Assembly (NCBI GenBank): GCA_025548565.1
Contig: JAJLPB010000007.1
Coordinates: 124,001 to 188,000 of the forward strand
From: Rugamonas sp. A1-17
GTDB taxonomy: Bacteria > Pseudomonadota > Gammaproteobacteria > Burkholderiales > Burkholderiaceae_D
Direction: 5' to 3'
Length of the DNA: 64,000 bases
Shown: piece by piece, positions 35,720-43,736 of the stretch
How the letters are laid out: each line of letters begins with the position of its first letter
Numbering within the stretch: position 1 is the stretch's first letter
The notes under the pieces: model-generated
Databases searched by the model: none
Seen by the model: the letters and a program-made list of their open reading frames with translations, nothing else
What the model was told of the DNA's origin: nothing
Made by a program: the position numbers and the translations under genes

Positions 35720-37573
35720 TCAGGCTTGGGCACCCGCGCGCACGTCGAACTCCACCTTCCAGCGCTGGCCATCGTTGGCCACCGCCTGCAGTTCCAGCGT
35801 GCCCGATTCGGTAGCCATCGCATGCAGGCGCACCTGCACCACGTCGCTGACTGTGCGGCCTTCGGTCGACAGCGTCGCCTGGATCTCGTTCAACTCGATC
35901 AGCTCATCGGCGCTCCAGAAGTCCAGCAGGTCGCCGATCTGATCCTGCCGGCGCACCGACGAACCGAAGAAGCGGAACTGCACCGGCTCGCCGACCACCA
36001 GGCCGAACTCCTGGTTCGGCAGCTCGATCTCGCTGCCTTCCTCCATGCCGAACGGCGCCACGCACAGCGCCTGGATCGGCGGCTCCATGCCGGGGATGGC
36101 CGGCATCGACGATTCGATCGCCACGTAGTACGCACGCGCCGTGCCGCCGCGAATACGCACGCCGCTGCCGCGCCGCACGTAGCTGTAGTAAGCCGCGCCG
36201 CGCGCCACCGCCAGGTCCAGGTCCGCGCCGCCCAGCATGCGGGCAGGCTCTGAGCCTTCCATGTACAGCCAGTCGTTGATGGTGCCCATGATGCGCTGCG
36301 CCAGCAGCTCCGACTTGAACACGCCGCCGTTGAACAGCACCGCAGTCGGATGCAGGAAGGTCGCGTCGGCGTTTTGCTTGCCGGCGTAGCCTTCCAGTTC
36401 GCTGGTGGCGCCGAGTTGGCGCGCCAGGAACGCCGCCAGGTGGCGCGTGATGCCCGCGTCCTGCGCATACGGCAGGCCAAGCTGCGTCAGGCCCGCGCGC
36501 GTGCGCACCGCCGGACGCGCCGCCGCATCCACCTGCGGGAAGAAGCCGTCGAGGATGAACGTGGTCACTTCGTCGCGCGTCAGTTCGGTGCGGATCGAAC
36601 CGCCGATCAGTTTCGAGCCACGGCTCGGTACCACGATAGGCCAGGTGTCGACGCTGGCATCGGCCAGCAGCTTTTCCTTGGCGCTGCGGCAGCCGTAGGT
36701 CAGCGCGCGCATCTGCCACGCGTCGAGCTGCGTGCCGTTGGCGGCCAGCTTGCGCGCCACGAGGTGCGCAAGCGCCAGGTCCATATTGTCGCCGCCCAGC
36801 AGGATATGGTCGCCCACCGCGATGCGGTGCGGTTCCAGCACGCCGTCGCGTTCCAGCACTGCGATCAGCGAAAAGTCGCTCGTGCCGCCGCCCACGTCCA
36901 CCACCAGGATGATGTCGCCCGGCTTGACCTCTTTGCGCCAGCGGCCTTCGCTGCCCTGGATCCAGCTGTACAGGGCCGCTTGCGGCTCTTCCAGCAAAGT
37001 GAGGTTGGTGTAGCCGGCGGCGCGCGCCGCATCGGCCGTCAGCTCGCGCGCGCCGGGATCGAACGATGCGGGGATCGTCACCGTCACCGCCTGCTCGCCG
37101 AACGGCGCGTCAGGGTAGGCCTGCTCCCATGCCTTGCGCAGGTGCGTCAGGTAGCGCGTGGACGCCTCCAGCGGCGAGACGCGCGACACTTCTTCCGGCG
37201 CGTCGTTCGGCAGCAGCGCGGAGCGGCGGTCGACGCCAGGATGGCTCAACCAGCTCTTGGCGCTGGAGACCAGGCGGATCGGCGTGGTGGCGCCACGGCT
37301 GCGCGCCATCTCGCCGGCCACGCTGGTCTGTTCTTCCGGCGACTGCGGCCATGGCAGGCTCAATTCGCCCGGCGCCAGTTCGTCCGCGTGCGGCAGGTAG
37401 AGAAAGGACGGCAGCAGCGGCAGTTCTTCCACCGTGCCCGGTGCGGTCAGCTGCGGAATGGCCAGCACGCCGTGCTGGGTTTTCTCGCCGTCGCTGGCGC
37501 CCAGGTCCACATAGGACAGCGCGCTGTGCGTGGTGCCAAGGTCGATGCCGATGGCGTAGCGTGGATCGCTCAT
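35720..37573 (-). CDS. Divergent Hsp70-family chaperone
   Basis: A 617-residue Hsp70 homologue. Phosphate-1 (IGIDLGTTHSALSYV), phosphate-2 (VVDVGGGTSDFSLI) and adenosine motif (LFNGGVF) are intact, and the conserved LEEPQAALYSW follows the family pattern. Unlike DnaK it lacks the long helical lid; the region after about residue 470 is mostly beta and ends GQRWKVEFDVRAGAQA. The pair with the 956-residue Hsp70 shares long blocks (RLVSSAKSWLSHP-type segments), so they are paralogues that probably form a heteromeric machine. Its start overlaps the DUF2760 stop by 4 bases. Confidence 0.88.
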   Translation of the reverse strand: MSDPRYAIGIDLGTTHSALSYVDLGASDGEKTQHGVLAIPQLTAPGTVEELPLLPSFLYLPHADELAPGELSLPWPQSPEEQTSVAGEMARSRGATTPIRLVSSAKSWLSHPGVDRRSALLPNDAPEEVSRVSPLEASTRYLTHLRKAWEQAYPDAPFGEQAVTVTIPASFDPGARELTADAARAAGYTNLTLLEEPQAALYSWIQGSEGRWRKEVKPGDIILVVDVGGGTSDFSLIAVLERDGVLEPHRIAVGDHILLGGDNMDLALAHLVARKLAANGTQLDAWQMRALTYGCRSAKEKLLADASVDTWPIVVPSRGSKLIGGSIRTELTRDEVTTFILDGFFPQVDAAARPAVRTRAGLTQLGLPYAQDAGITRHLAAFLARQLGATSELEGYAGKQNADATFLHPTAVLFNGGVFKSELLAQRIMGTINDWLYMEGSEPARMLGGADLDLAVARGAAYYSYVRRGSGVRIRGGTARAYYVAIESSMPAIPGMEPPIQALCVAPFGMEEGSEIELPNQEFGLVVGEPVQFRFFGSSVRRQDQIGDLLDFWSADELIELNEIQATLSTEGRTVSDVVQVRLHAMATESGTLELQAVANDGQRWKVEFDVRAGAQA

Positions 37574-38145
37574 AATTCCACCTCCGCCGGCGCCAGGATG
37601 GATGCGTCGTGTGCTTCGGCCAGTTTCGGCAGGCGCACGTTGGAGGCGCGCCAGCCGCGATGGCTCAAGGCGCCGCGGAACGGCGCGCTGCCGACCACAT
37701 TGCCGGTCAGGCGCACGGCGCTGGCGTCGAAGCCTTCTTCCAGCACGATGCGGCTGCCTTCGGCCTCGCTGCGCACCGCTTCGATGGTGAAGTGCTCGCG
37801 CAGCACCTTGCTGCAGCCTTCATGCACCACGCGCGCGGCGGCGCCGATGTCGGCGTCGGAATACGCGCTCAGGTTCTCCTGGGTGAAGTCGATCAGGCGC
37901 GCCTCGCGCTGGAACAGGCTCAGAAGCTGCAGGGCCGCATCCGGCGTGGCCACGCGCAGCGGCGCGGGTGCGGGCGCTGGCTTCGGTGCGGGCGTTGCGA
38001 CCGGCGCGGCGGCCGGTTGCGGCGCGTCGTCGATGCGCGTCAGGCGCGCTGCGTAGTCGGCGTCGGACAGGGCGCGGAAGAAGGCGCCGATCGCGATCGA
38101 TATCCGGCTAAAAAAAGACGGCAATGGTTGACTCGAATTGTTCAT
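37570..38145 (-). CDS. DUF2760 protein, first gene of dual-Hsp70 operon
   Basis: A 191-residue protein that I assign to DUF2760. A short hydrophobic N-terminal helix (FFSRISIAIGAFFRALSDAD) could be a membrane-associating segment. A Pro/Ala/Lys linker (about 42-62) precedes a C-terminal domain containing LQLLSLFQREARLIDFTQEN, AARVVHEGCSKVL and LTGNVVGSAPFRGALSHRGW. The start at 38145 (MNNSSQ) is chosen over an upstream in-frame ATG because the conserved part begins there. It is translationally coupled to the first Hsp70 gene. The family has no established function; its constant company with Hsp70 genes suggests an adaptor or client-delivery role, which is inference. Confidence 0.78.
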   Translation of the reverse strand: MNNSSQPLPSFFSRISIAIGAFFRALSDADYAARLTRIDDAPQPAAAPVATPAPKPAPAPAPLRVATPDAALQLLSLFQREARLIDFTQENLSAYSDADIGAAARVVHEGCSKVLREHFTIEAVRSEAEGSRIVLEEGFDASAVRLTGNVVGSAPFRGALSHRGWRASNVRLPKLAEAHDASILAPAEVEL

Positions 38146-38343
38146 GTTTGTGTGCTCGTATCGGGTGAGCCGTGACGCCGCATCGGCGGCATCCTGGCGA
38201 GGTGTGGGTTGGGGGCGCGCAAGGCGCGGGGAATTCCATCCCCCGGAAGTCCTGCATGATACCAGCTTGACCACGTTGCCCCCAAGGCAGCAACCCCGCG
38301 CGATTGATATTTAGCTTGATATCGCGATTTCAAGCGCATAGAA

Positions 38344-38363
38344 TACTGTCTATATATACAGTA
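38344..38363. promoter_or_regulatory. LexA/SOS box upstream of radical SAM gene
   Basis: TACTGTCTATATATACAGTA at 38344-38363 is CTGT-N8-ACAG flanked by TA on both sides, one mismatch from the E. coli consensus 20-mer TACTGTATATATATACAGTA. It ends 13 bases before the ATG at 38377. Confidence 0.88.
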
Positions 38364-38376
38364 GTTTGGTGCCGCG

Positions 38377-39534
38377 ATGTCCCACGATGAAAACAATCAA
38401 GAGCATGTGATGCTGCCGCCGCCCTCGCTGAAGGCGCAGAAGGGCCGTGGTGCGGTGTCGAACCTGCAGGGGCGCTTCGAGGTCAATGTCCGCGAGGCGT
38501 ATGACGATGGCTGGGAGCGCGAGGAGGAGGAAGCCGCGCCGTGGAAGACGGTGGTCACGGACGAACTCTGCAAGTCCATCCTCAGCCGCAACGCCTCGCC
38601 GGACTTGCCGTTCAGCGTCTCGCTCAATCCGTATCGTGGGTGCGAACACGGCTGCATATATTGCTTCGCGCGGCCCACGCACAGTTATTTGGGCCTGTCG
38701 CCGGGCATGGATTTCGAGAGCAAGATCTTCGCCAAGGTCAACGCGCCGGAAGTGCTGCGGCGCGAACTGGCCAAGCCCAGCTACGAGCCGTCCTCGATCG
38801 CGCTCGGCGTCAACACGGACGCCTACCAGCCCTGCGAGCGCGAGCGCAAGCTCACCCGCCGTGTGCTGGAAGTGCTGCAGGAGTGCCAGCATCCGGTGGG
38901 CCTGATCACCAAGTCCTCGCTGATCGAGCGCGACATTGACATCCTGTCGGCGATGGCGGCGAAGGAGCAGGCCGGCGTCGCTGTCACGCTGACCACGCTG
39001 GATCCGGCCATCGCGCGCACGCTGGAGCCGCGAGCGGCCGCACCGGCACGCCGCCTGCGCACGATACGCACGCTGACCGACGCCGGCATCCCGGTCGCGG
39101 TCAGCGTCGCACCGATCATCCCCTTCGTCACCGAGCCCGACCTGGAGCGCATCCTGGAAGCGGTGAAGGAGGCCGGCGCCGTCAGCGCGCATTACACGGT
39201 GCTGCGCCTGCCATGGGAAGTGGCGCCGCTGTTCCACCAGTGGCTGCAGGCGCACTTCCCCGAGCGGGCGCAGCGTGTGATGAACCGCGTGCGCGAAATG
39301 CGCGGCGGTAAAGACTATGACAGCACCTTCGGCGCCCGCATGAAAGGCGAGGGTGTGTGGGCCGAGCTGATACGGCAGCGCTTCAAGATCGCCACCGAGC
39401 GCCTCGGCCTGACCGGGCGCGGCAGCCGCTTCCACAACATGGACGCGTCACAGTTCACGCGTCCGCTGGTGGTGCCGCCGCTGGGTGCGCGCGCCAAGGC
39501 GGCCGCCGATGCGGGGCAGATGGATTTGTTCTGA
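38377..39534 (+). CDS. PA0069-family radical SAM protein (SplB-related)
   Basis: A 385-residue radical SAM enzyme of the PA0069 family, related to spore-photoproduct-lyase-like DNA repair proteins (COG1533). The [4Fe-4S] cysteines are C89, C93 and C96 in CEHGCIYCFA (CxxxCxxC). Downstream are the conserved IALGVNTDAYQPCERERKLT, GLITKSSLIERDIDIL and VSVAPIIPF segments of this family. The C-terminus is QMDLF, which fits the sliding-clamp-binding consensus QL(S/D)LF. A LexA box sits 13 bases before the ATG. No characterised reaction is known for this family. It is the first gene on the plus strand after the divergent DUF2760/Hsp70 operon, and it converges on an O-methyltransferase gene with 2 bp between stops. 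Confidence 0.92.
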   Translation: MSHDENNQEHVMLPPPSLKAQKGRGAVSNLQGRFEVNVREAYDDGWEREEEEAAPWKTVVTDELCKSILSRNASPDLPFSVSLNPYRGCEHGCIYCFARPTHSYLGLSPGMDFESKIFAKVNAPEVLRRELAKPSYEPSSIALGVNTDAYQPCERERKLTRRVLEVLQECQHPVGLITKSSLIERDIDILSAMAAKEQAGVAVTLTTLDPAIARTLEPRAAAPARRLRTIRTLTDAGIPVAVSVAPIIPFVTEPDLERILEAVKEAGAVSAHYTVLRLPWEVAPLFHQWLQAHFPERAQRVMNRVREMRGGKDYDSTFGARMKGEGVWAELIRQRFKIATERLGLTGRGSRFHNMDASQFTRPLVVPPLGARAKAAADAGQMDLF

Positions 39535-39536
39535 CC

Positions 39537-40202
39537 TCAGTTCAGCTTGACGGAGAGCTCGACATCCTCCCCGAACGGCAGCGACATATAGCCCGACGCG
39601 GGTGAGCGCACCATGGCCACATAGTCCGGATTCATGTCGGCGTTGTCCGCGATGATGAGCGCGCCCGGCCGCAAGCGGCTGCGCACCAGGCCAAGGATCT
39701 CGGGGTAGAGCGCCTTGGCGCCGTCGAGCAGCAGCAGGTCGATCTGTTCCGGCAGATTGGTGGCGAGCGTCTCCAGCGCATCGCCGGCGCGGATGTCCAC
39801 CAGGTCGAGCAGGCCGCCTTCCTCCAGATGGGCGCGTGCCCGCTCCACCTTGGATGGCTCGAACTCGCTGGTGATCAGATGGCCGCCGCCGTTGTCGCGC
39901 AGCGCTGCGGCCAGGTACAAGGTCGAGATGCCGAACGATGTGCCGAACTCGATCACGTTGCGGGCGTTGCAGCTGCGCGCCAGCATGTACAACAGTTCGC
40001 CGGTCTGGCGCGACACCGGTAGCGGCACGTCCTTCAGTCGATGGTAGAGGTTGATGTATTCCGTCTTGCTGTGCATTAGCCGATCGCGCTCGTCCTTGGA
40101 CAATTCGGCGACGGCCGGGATGGCGGAGATCTGCACCTTGGCGGCTTCGTCAAACAGGCGGTCGAGCAGCGGCGCAACGGGATTCGTGGTCAGGGTTGTC
40201 AT
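39537..40202 (-). CDS. Class I SAM-dependent O-methyltransferase
   Basis: A 221-residue protein of the catechol-O-methyltransferase-like family (Methyltransf_3 type). Motif I is NVIEFGTSFGISTLY, acidic loop TSEFEPSK, with LLLLDGAKALYPEILGLV and the late ALIIADNADMNPDYV providing the likely metal-binding Asp/Asn residues. The substrate is unknown, probably a small aromatic or polyphenol. It is divergent from a TetR-type regulator across 79 bp with a palindromic operator, so it is probably that regulator's target. Confidence 0.88.
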   Translation of the reverse strand: MTTLTTNPVAPLLDRLFDEAAKVQISAIPAVAELSKDERDRLMHSKTEYINLYHRLKDVPLPVSRQTGELLYMLARSCNARNVIEFGTSFGISTLYLAAALRDNGGGHLITSEFEPSKVERARAHLEEGGLLDLVDIRAGDALETLATNLPEQIDLLLLDGAKALYPEILGLVRSRLRPGALIIADNADMNPDYVAMVRSPASGYMSLPFGEDVELSVKLN

Positions 40203-40233
40203 GGGTGATTCCTCTCAAAAGAAGTACGGATAT

Positions 40234-40262
40234 AATATGAAGAATCCTTCACATTTCATATT
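40234..40262. promoter_or_regulatory. Palindromic operator between methyltransferase and TetR genes
   Basis: AATATGAA at 40234-40241 and TTCATATT at 40255-40262 form a perfect 8-bp inverted repeat with a 13-bp spacer. Nested within it is GAAG-N4-CTTC at 40239-40250. This is the size and symmetry expected for a TetR-dimer operator. Confidence 0.65.
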
Positions 40263-40281
40263 CGCATTCCGAAACCGCACC

Positions 40282-40908
40282 ATGACAGACCCCGCAAAAG
40301 CCGCTATCTCCTCGCGCAGGAAGCCCAAACAGGCGCGCTCGGCCGACCTGGTTTCGGCCATTCTCGAAGCGGCTATTCAGGTTTTGGCAAAGGAGGGCGT
40401 GCGCCGCTTCACCACCACGCGGGTGGCGGAGCGGGCTGGCGTGAGCGTGGGATCGGTGTACCAGTACTTTCCGAACAAGGCATCCATCCTGTTCCGGCTG
40501 CAGGCGGACGAGTGGCGGCAGACGACCGAGATGCTGATCAACATCCTGCAAGACATGCGCAAGCCGCCGCTGGAACGGCTGCGCCTGCTGGTCCACGCCT
40601 TCCTGCGCTCGGAATGCGAGGAAGCCGAGATCCGCACCGCGCTCAACGACGCCGCCCCGTTCTACCGCGACACGCCCGAAGCGCATGAGACGCGTGCGGC
40701 GGGCGATCGCATCATCGAGCAATTCATGCGCGAAGCCTTGCCGACTGCGCCGGACAGCGTGCGCGCACTGGCCGGCGACCTCGTGATGACAACCTTCAGC
40801 TCAGTCGGCAAGCAGTTCTCGGAAACGCCGCGCACGGCAAAAGAGATCCACGCCTACTCGGAAGCGCTGGCCGACATGCTGTGCGCCTACCTCGCCAGCC
40901 TGAACTAG
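40282..40908 (+). CDS. TetR/AcrR-family transcriptional regulator
   Basis: A 208-residue repressor-type protein. The N-terminal TetR HTH is clear (TRVAERAGVSVGSVYQYFPNKASI), with a C-terminal ligand-binding domain beginning near residue 70. It begins MTDPAKAAIS; the open frame continues upstream with no better start. The start used lies 20 bp after the palindrome, so the gene is likely autoregulated along with the divergent methyltransferase. Inducer unknown; small aromatic or toxic compounds are usual in this family. Confidence 0.92.
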   Translation: MTDPAKAAISSRRKPKQARSADLVSAILEAAIQVLAKEGVRRFTTTRVAERAGVSVGSVYQYFPNKASILFRLQADEWRQTTEMLINILQDMRKPPLERLRLLVHAFLRSECEEAEIRTALNDAAPFYRDTPEAHETRAAGDRIIEQFMREALPTAPDSVRALAGDLVMTTFSSVGKQFSETPRTAKEIHAYSEALADMLCAYLASLN

Positions 40909-40909
40909 C

Positions 40910-43132
40910 TCAAGCGCCCTCCAGCACAAAGGCGGCAGCCTGGAAATCCCCCTCCAGCACGACATCGATGCCACGCCCCATCCAGTAAGCGCCGCTGGCA
41001 ACTTGCGGCGTCTGCGCCGTCGCGCTGCCGGAAATCGCACGCAGCGAATAATTCCGCTTCGGATCGAGCCCACGCAGCTGGATGCCTGGCTGCGGATTGC
41101 GCCTGCCGCCAGAGTGCAGGAACGCGAACAGCACGGCCTGCTTGCCATCCTCCGCCACGGACAGCGTGGCCGAGCGCGACGCTCCGCGCTGCGGCGACAC
41201 GAGACGGTACAGCTTCCCTCGCTGCACCGTCGACCGGATCGTCTTGTATTCCGCGACCAGGCGCTTTGCCGCGGCAAAATCCTCTTCCCGCCAGTGATTC
41301 AGGTTGGCGCCGATACCCAGCGAACCCTGCATCGACGACAGGAAACGGTATTCCAGCGACGTGACGCGCTTGTTGAGGTAGTTCGGCGCATCGGTCACCC
41401 AGGCCATCATGATCCCCGGTGCGTAGGCGTGGCTGAAGCCGTCCTGGATCAGCAGCCGGTCGAACGGATCGGTATTGTCGGATGTCCACACCTGATCGGT
41501 CAGCGCCATGATGCCGAGATCCACGCGGCCGCCACCACTGGCGCAGGATTCGATCTCCAGCTTCGGATGGCGCCGGCGCAGTTCCGCCAGCAGCTTGTAC
41601 AGGTTTTCCACGTAGCTGACGTACAGCCTCTGCTGATCGCCGGGCGCCGCCTCCGGCCAGCCCGGCTCCGACCACGCGCGGTTGTGGTCCCACTTGAGGA
41701 AGGCGATGTCATGCTCCACGAGGAGCTTGTCGAGCACGCTCAGCAGGTGCTCGTACACATCCTTGCGCGCCAGATTCAGCACCAGCTGGTTGCGTGCCTC
41801 GCTGCGCGGCCGGCCCTGGAAGTTGATGACCCAGTCCGGGTGGGCGCGATACAAATCGCTGTCCGGATTGACCATCTCCGGTTCCACCCACAGCCCGAAC
41901 TCCATGCCGAGCGCATTGACCCGCTTGATCAGCGGCGCCAGTCCATTCGGGAATTTTTGCCGGTTGACGACCCAGTCGCCCAGCCCGGCCTTGTCGCTGT
42001 TGCGCGCGCCGAACCAGCCGTCGTCGACAACGAAACGTTCGACGCCGATGCTTGCCGCCTTCTCGGCCAGCGCCACCTGTCCCGCCTCGTCGACGGCGAA
42101 AGTGGTCGCCTCCCACGAATTGTAGAGAATGGGACGCAAGCGCGGCTGCGGCGCGCCAGGCAGGATGCGCTCGCGCTGGTAGCGGTGGAACATGCGGGAC
42201 GCGCCGCCAAAGCCGTCTGCCGAATACCCCGCGTGGAACACGGGAGACGCCAGGCTCTCTCCCGGCTTCAGGCGATAGGCGAAGTCGAAAGGATTGTAGC
42301 CGGCGGTCGCGCGGACGCCGCCCAGCGCATCCATATCGACATGGATGCGCCAGGAACCGCTCCAACCCAGCGCACCGAACCACACGGGACCTGATTCCTC
42401 TTCCGTGCCGGCCTGGCTGATCGCGATCCAGGGATTGGCCTGGTGGGAGGTGACGCCCTTGCGGCTTTCAATCACCGTGGAGCCCGGCTCTATCGGGCGC
42501 GTCTGCAAGGCGAACTCGCCTCCCCATCGTCCTGTGAGGTAGGAAAGGCGGTAATCGTCCCTGTACGGCAGGTTGATGCTCGCAGCCGCCAACTGATCAA
42601 GCTGGATCCAGCTGGCCGTGCGGTTTTCCACCACGGCCGAGCGCGCCAGGATGCCTGTGCTTGCATCCATCGCATACGTCAGGGTCACGTGCACGGCGCG
42701 GCTGGCGTCTTTCATCCGCACCACGATCCGGTCCTTGTCGAGCTGGTGGCTCACGTAGCGCAAGACGAGGTCGCGCACGCCGTCCGGGAAGGTCACCTTC
42801 AGCGCCGGTTCCACGGTCAGGCCGCCGCCAAAGCCAGGGAACTCGAACGGCGTGATCGTGACCGGCATTTCATTGGAGGAGTTTTCCGGCACCGGCACCG
42901 GCGCCGGCAGCCTGTCTTCGCCGGACAAGGCGCTGCCCCAATACATCGACTGCAACTGCCCCTCGCTGTTGACGCCGAACGCGTAGGTAACACCCTCGCC
43001 GTCGAGCCGGAAGACCTTGGTGGCCTCGTCCACGGAAGGCCGGGCCATGGCGGAACCGTCGATGACGATGCCGGCGAGGCCGCCGAGTAGTTGCATGCAG
43101 AGGGTGCGGCGGCGCTGGTCGACATGGGTCAT
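40910..43132 (-). CDS. Alpha-galactosidase, glycoside hydrolase family 36
   Basis: A 740-residue enzyme that releases terminal alpha-galactose from raffinose-type sugars or galactomannan. Length is typical of bacterial GH36. The nucleophile is D482 in FLKWDHNRAW and the acid/base is D552 in WTSDNTDPFDR, 70 residues apart as in characterised GH36 enzymes; ESCASGGGRVDLGIM lies between them. The N-terminus (QRRRTLCMQLLGGLAGIVI) looks like a Tat-type export signal, so it may act in the periplasm. It is 21 bp from the upstream ChaC-like gene on the same strand and may be co-transcribed, though the two share no obvious pathway. Confidence 0.92.
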   Translation of the reverse strand: MTHVDQRRRTLCMQLLGGLAGIVIDGSAMARPSVDEATKVFRLDGEGVTYAFGVNSEGQLQSMYWGSALSGEDRLPAPVPVPENSSNEMPVTITPFEFPGFGGGLTVEPALKVTFPDGVRDLVLRYVSHQLDKDRIVVRMKDASRAVHVTLTYAMDASTGILARSAVVENRTASWIQLDQLAAASINLPYRDDYRLSYLTGRWGGEFALQTRPIEPGSTVIESRKGVTSHQANPWIAISQAGTEEESGPVWFGALGWSGSWRIHVDMDALGGVRATAGYNPFDFAYRLKPGESLASPVFHAGYSADGFGGASRMFHRYQRERILPGAPQPRLRPILYNSWEATTFAVDEAGQVALAEKAASIGVERFVVDDGWFGARNSDKAGLGDWVVNRQKFPNGLAPLIKRVNALGMEFGLWVEPEMVNPDSDLYRAHPDWVINFQGRPRSEARNQLVLNLARKDVYEHLLSVLDKLLVEHDIAFLKWDHNRAWSEPGWPEAAPGDQQRLYVSYVENLYKLLAELRRRHPKLEIESCASGGGRVDLGIMALTDQVWTSDNTDPFDRLLIQDGFSHAYAPGIMMAWVTDAPNYLNKRVTSLEYRFLSSMQGSLGIGANLNHWREEDFAAAKRLVAEYKTIRSTVQRGKLYRLVSPQRGASRSATLSVAEDGKQAVLFAFLHSGGRRNPQPGIQLRGLDPKRNYSLRAISGSATAQTPQVASGAYWMGRGIDVVLEGDFQAAAFVLEGA

Positions 43133-43153
43133 ATGGTGTTGCCCTCGTTATTG

Positions 43154-43729
43154 TTACGGTTGATGGTTTTTCAGCGCGGCCAGATGCCGCTCGATTTCGA
43201 ACACATGCTGGTCATGCCGGCCCAGTTCGCGCAGCGCGTTGGCCAGGTGGTTGAGGTAGTCGCTGTTCGGCCCGCTGGGCCCGGCGGAACGGGCGATGTG
43301 GCGCGCGATCTCCTGCTCTGAAGCCTCGCCGAGGAAGGCCGTATTGTCCGGCGTGGCAATGTAGACCAGGCCCTCGACGCTGCCGCCATCCTCGAACGCG
43401 ATGGAAATTGCCAGCCGCAGATAGCCGTTCTTCTCGCGATGGTCCAGGTGTGCGAACACTTCCGGCGTGACCAGGTAGGCCATGCCGTGGCAAACCGCAC
43501 CAGGCTCTTCGATGATGGTCACGACGCGGCCCGGCGCCTCCGGTGTGCCGCGATGGTCGTGCGAACCCTGCCAAAAGCGCCGCGTCCAGTTGGCGATGCT
43601 GGCGGGTCGACGCTCAAGATAAGGAAAGTCGGCCTTGTAAATCAGCGAGCCGTAGCCGAACAGCCAAACGCTGTGGTGGCCGTCGAATTGGTCCATCTGT
43701 TGATTAATGGCGATGGTATCTGCTGTCAT
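43154..43729 (-). CDS. ChaC-type gamma-glutamylcyclotransferase
   Basis: A 191-residue protein of the ChaC/GGCT fold, which cleaves glutathione to 5-oxoproline and Cys-Gly. The N-terminal substrate-binding YGSLIY loop (WLFGYGSLIYKADFPY) and the later HLDHREKNGY, whose Glu is the expected catalytic base, are both present. The region ATPDNTAFLGEA fits the ChaC family. Cytosolic; there is no signal peptide. It lies 7 bp downstream of the LysR gene on the same strand, but the regulator's target is the aromatic operon on the other side. Confidence 0.88.
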   Translation of the reverse strand: MTADTIAINQQMDQFDGHHSVWLFGYGSLIYKADFPYLERRPASIANWTRRFWQGSHDHRGTPEAPGRVVTIIEEPGAVCHGMAYLVTPEVFAHLDHREKNGYLRLAISIAFEDGGSVEGLVYIATPDNTAFLGEASEQEIARHIARSAGPSGPNSDYLNHLANALRELGRHDQHVFEIERHLAALKNHQP

Positions 43730-43736
43730 AGATCAA

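Noticed and set aside
38290..38330. CGCGAT...ATCGCG repeat upstream of the DUF2760 operon as operator
   Set aside because: Only 6-bp arms with a 16-bp spacer; too weak next to the clear LexA box.
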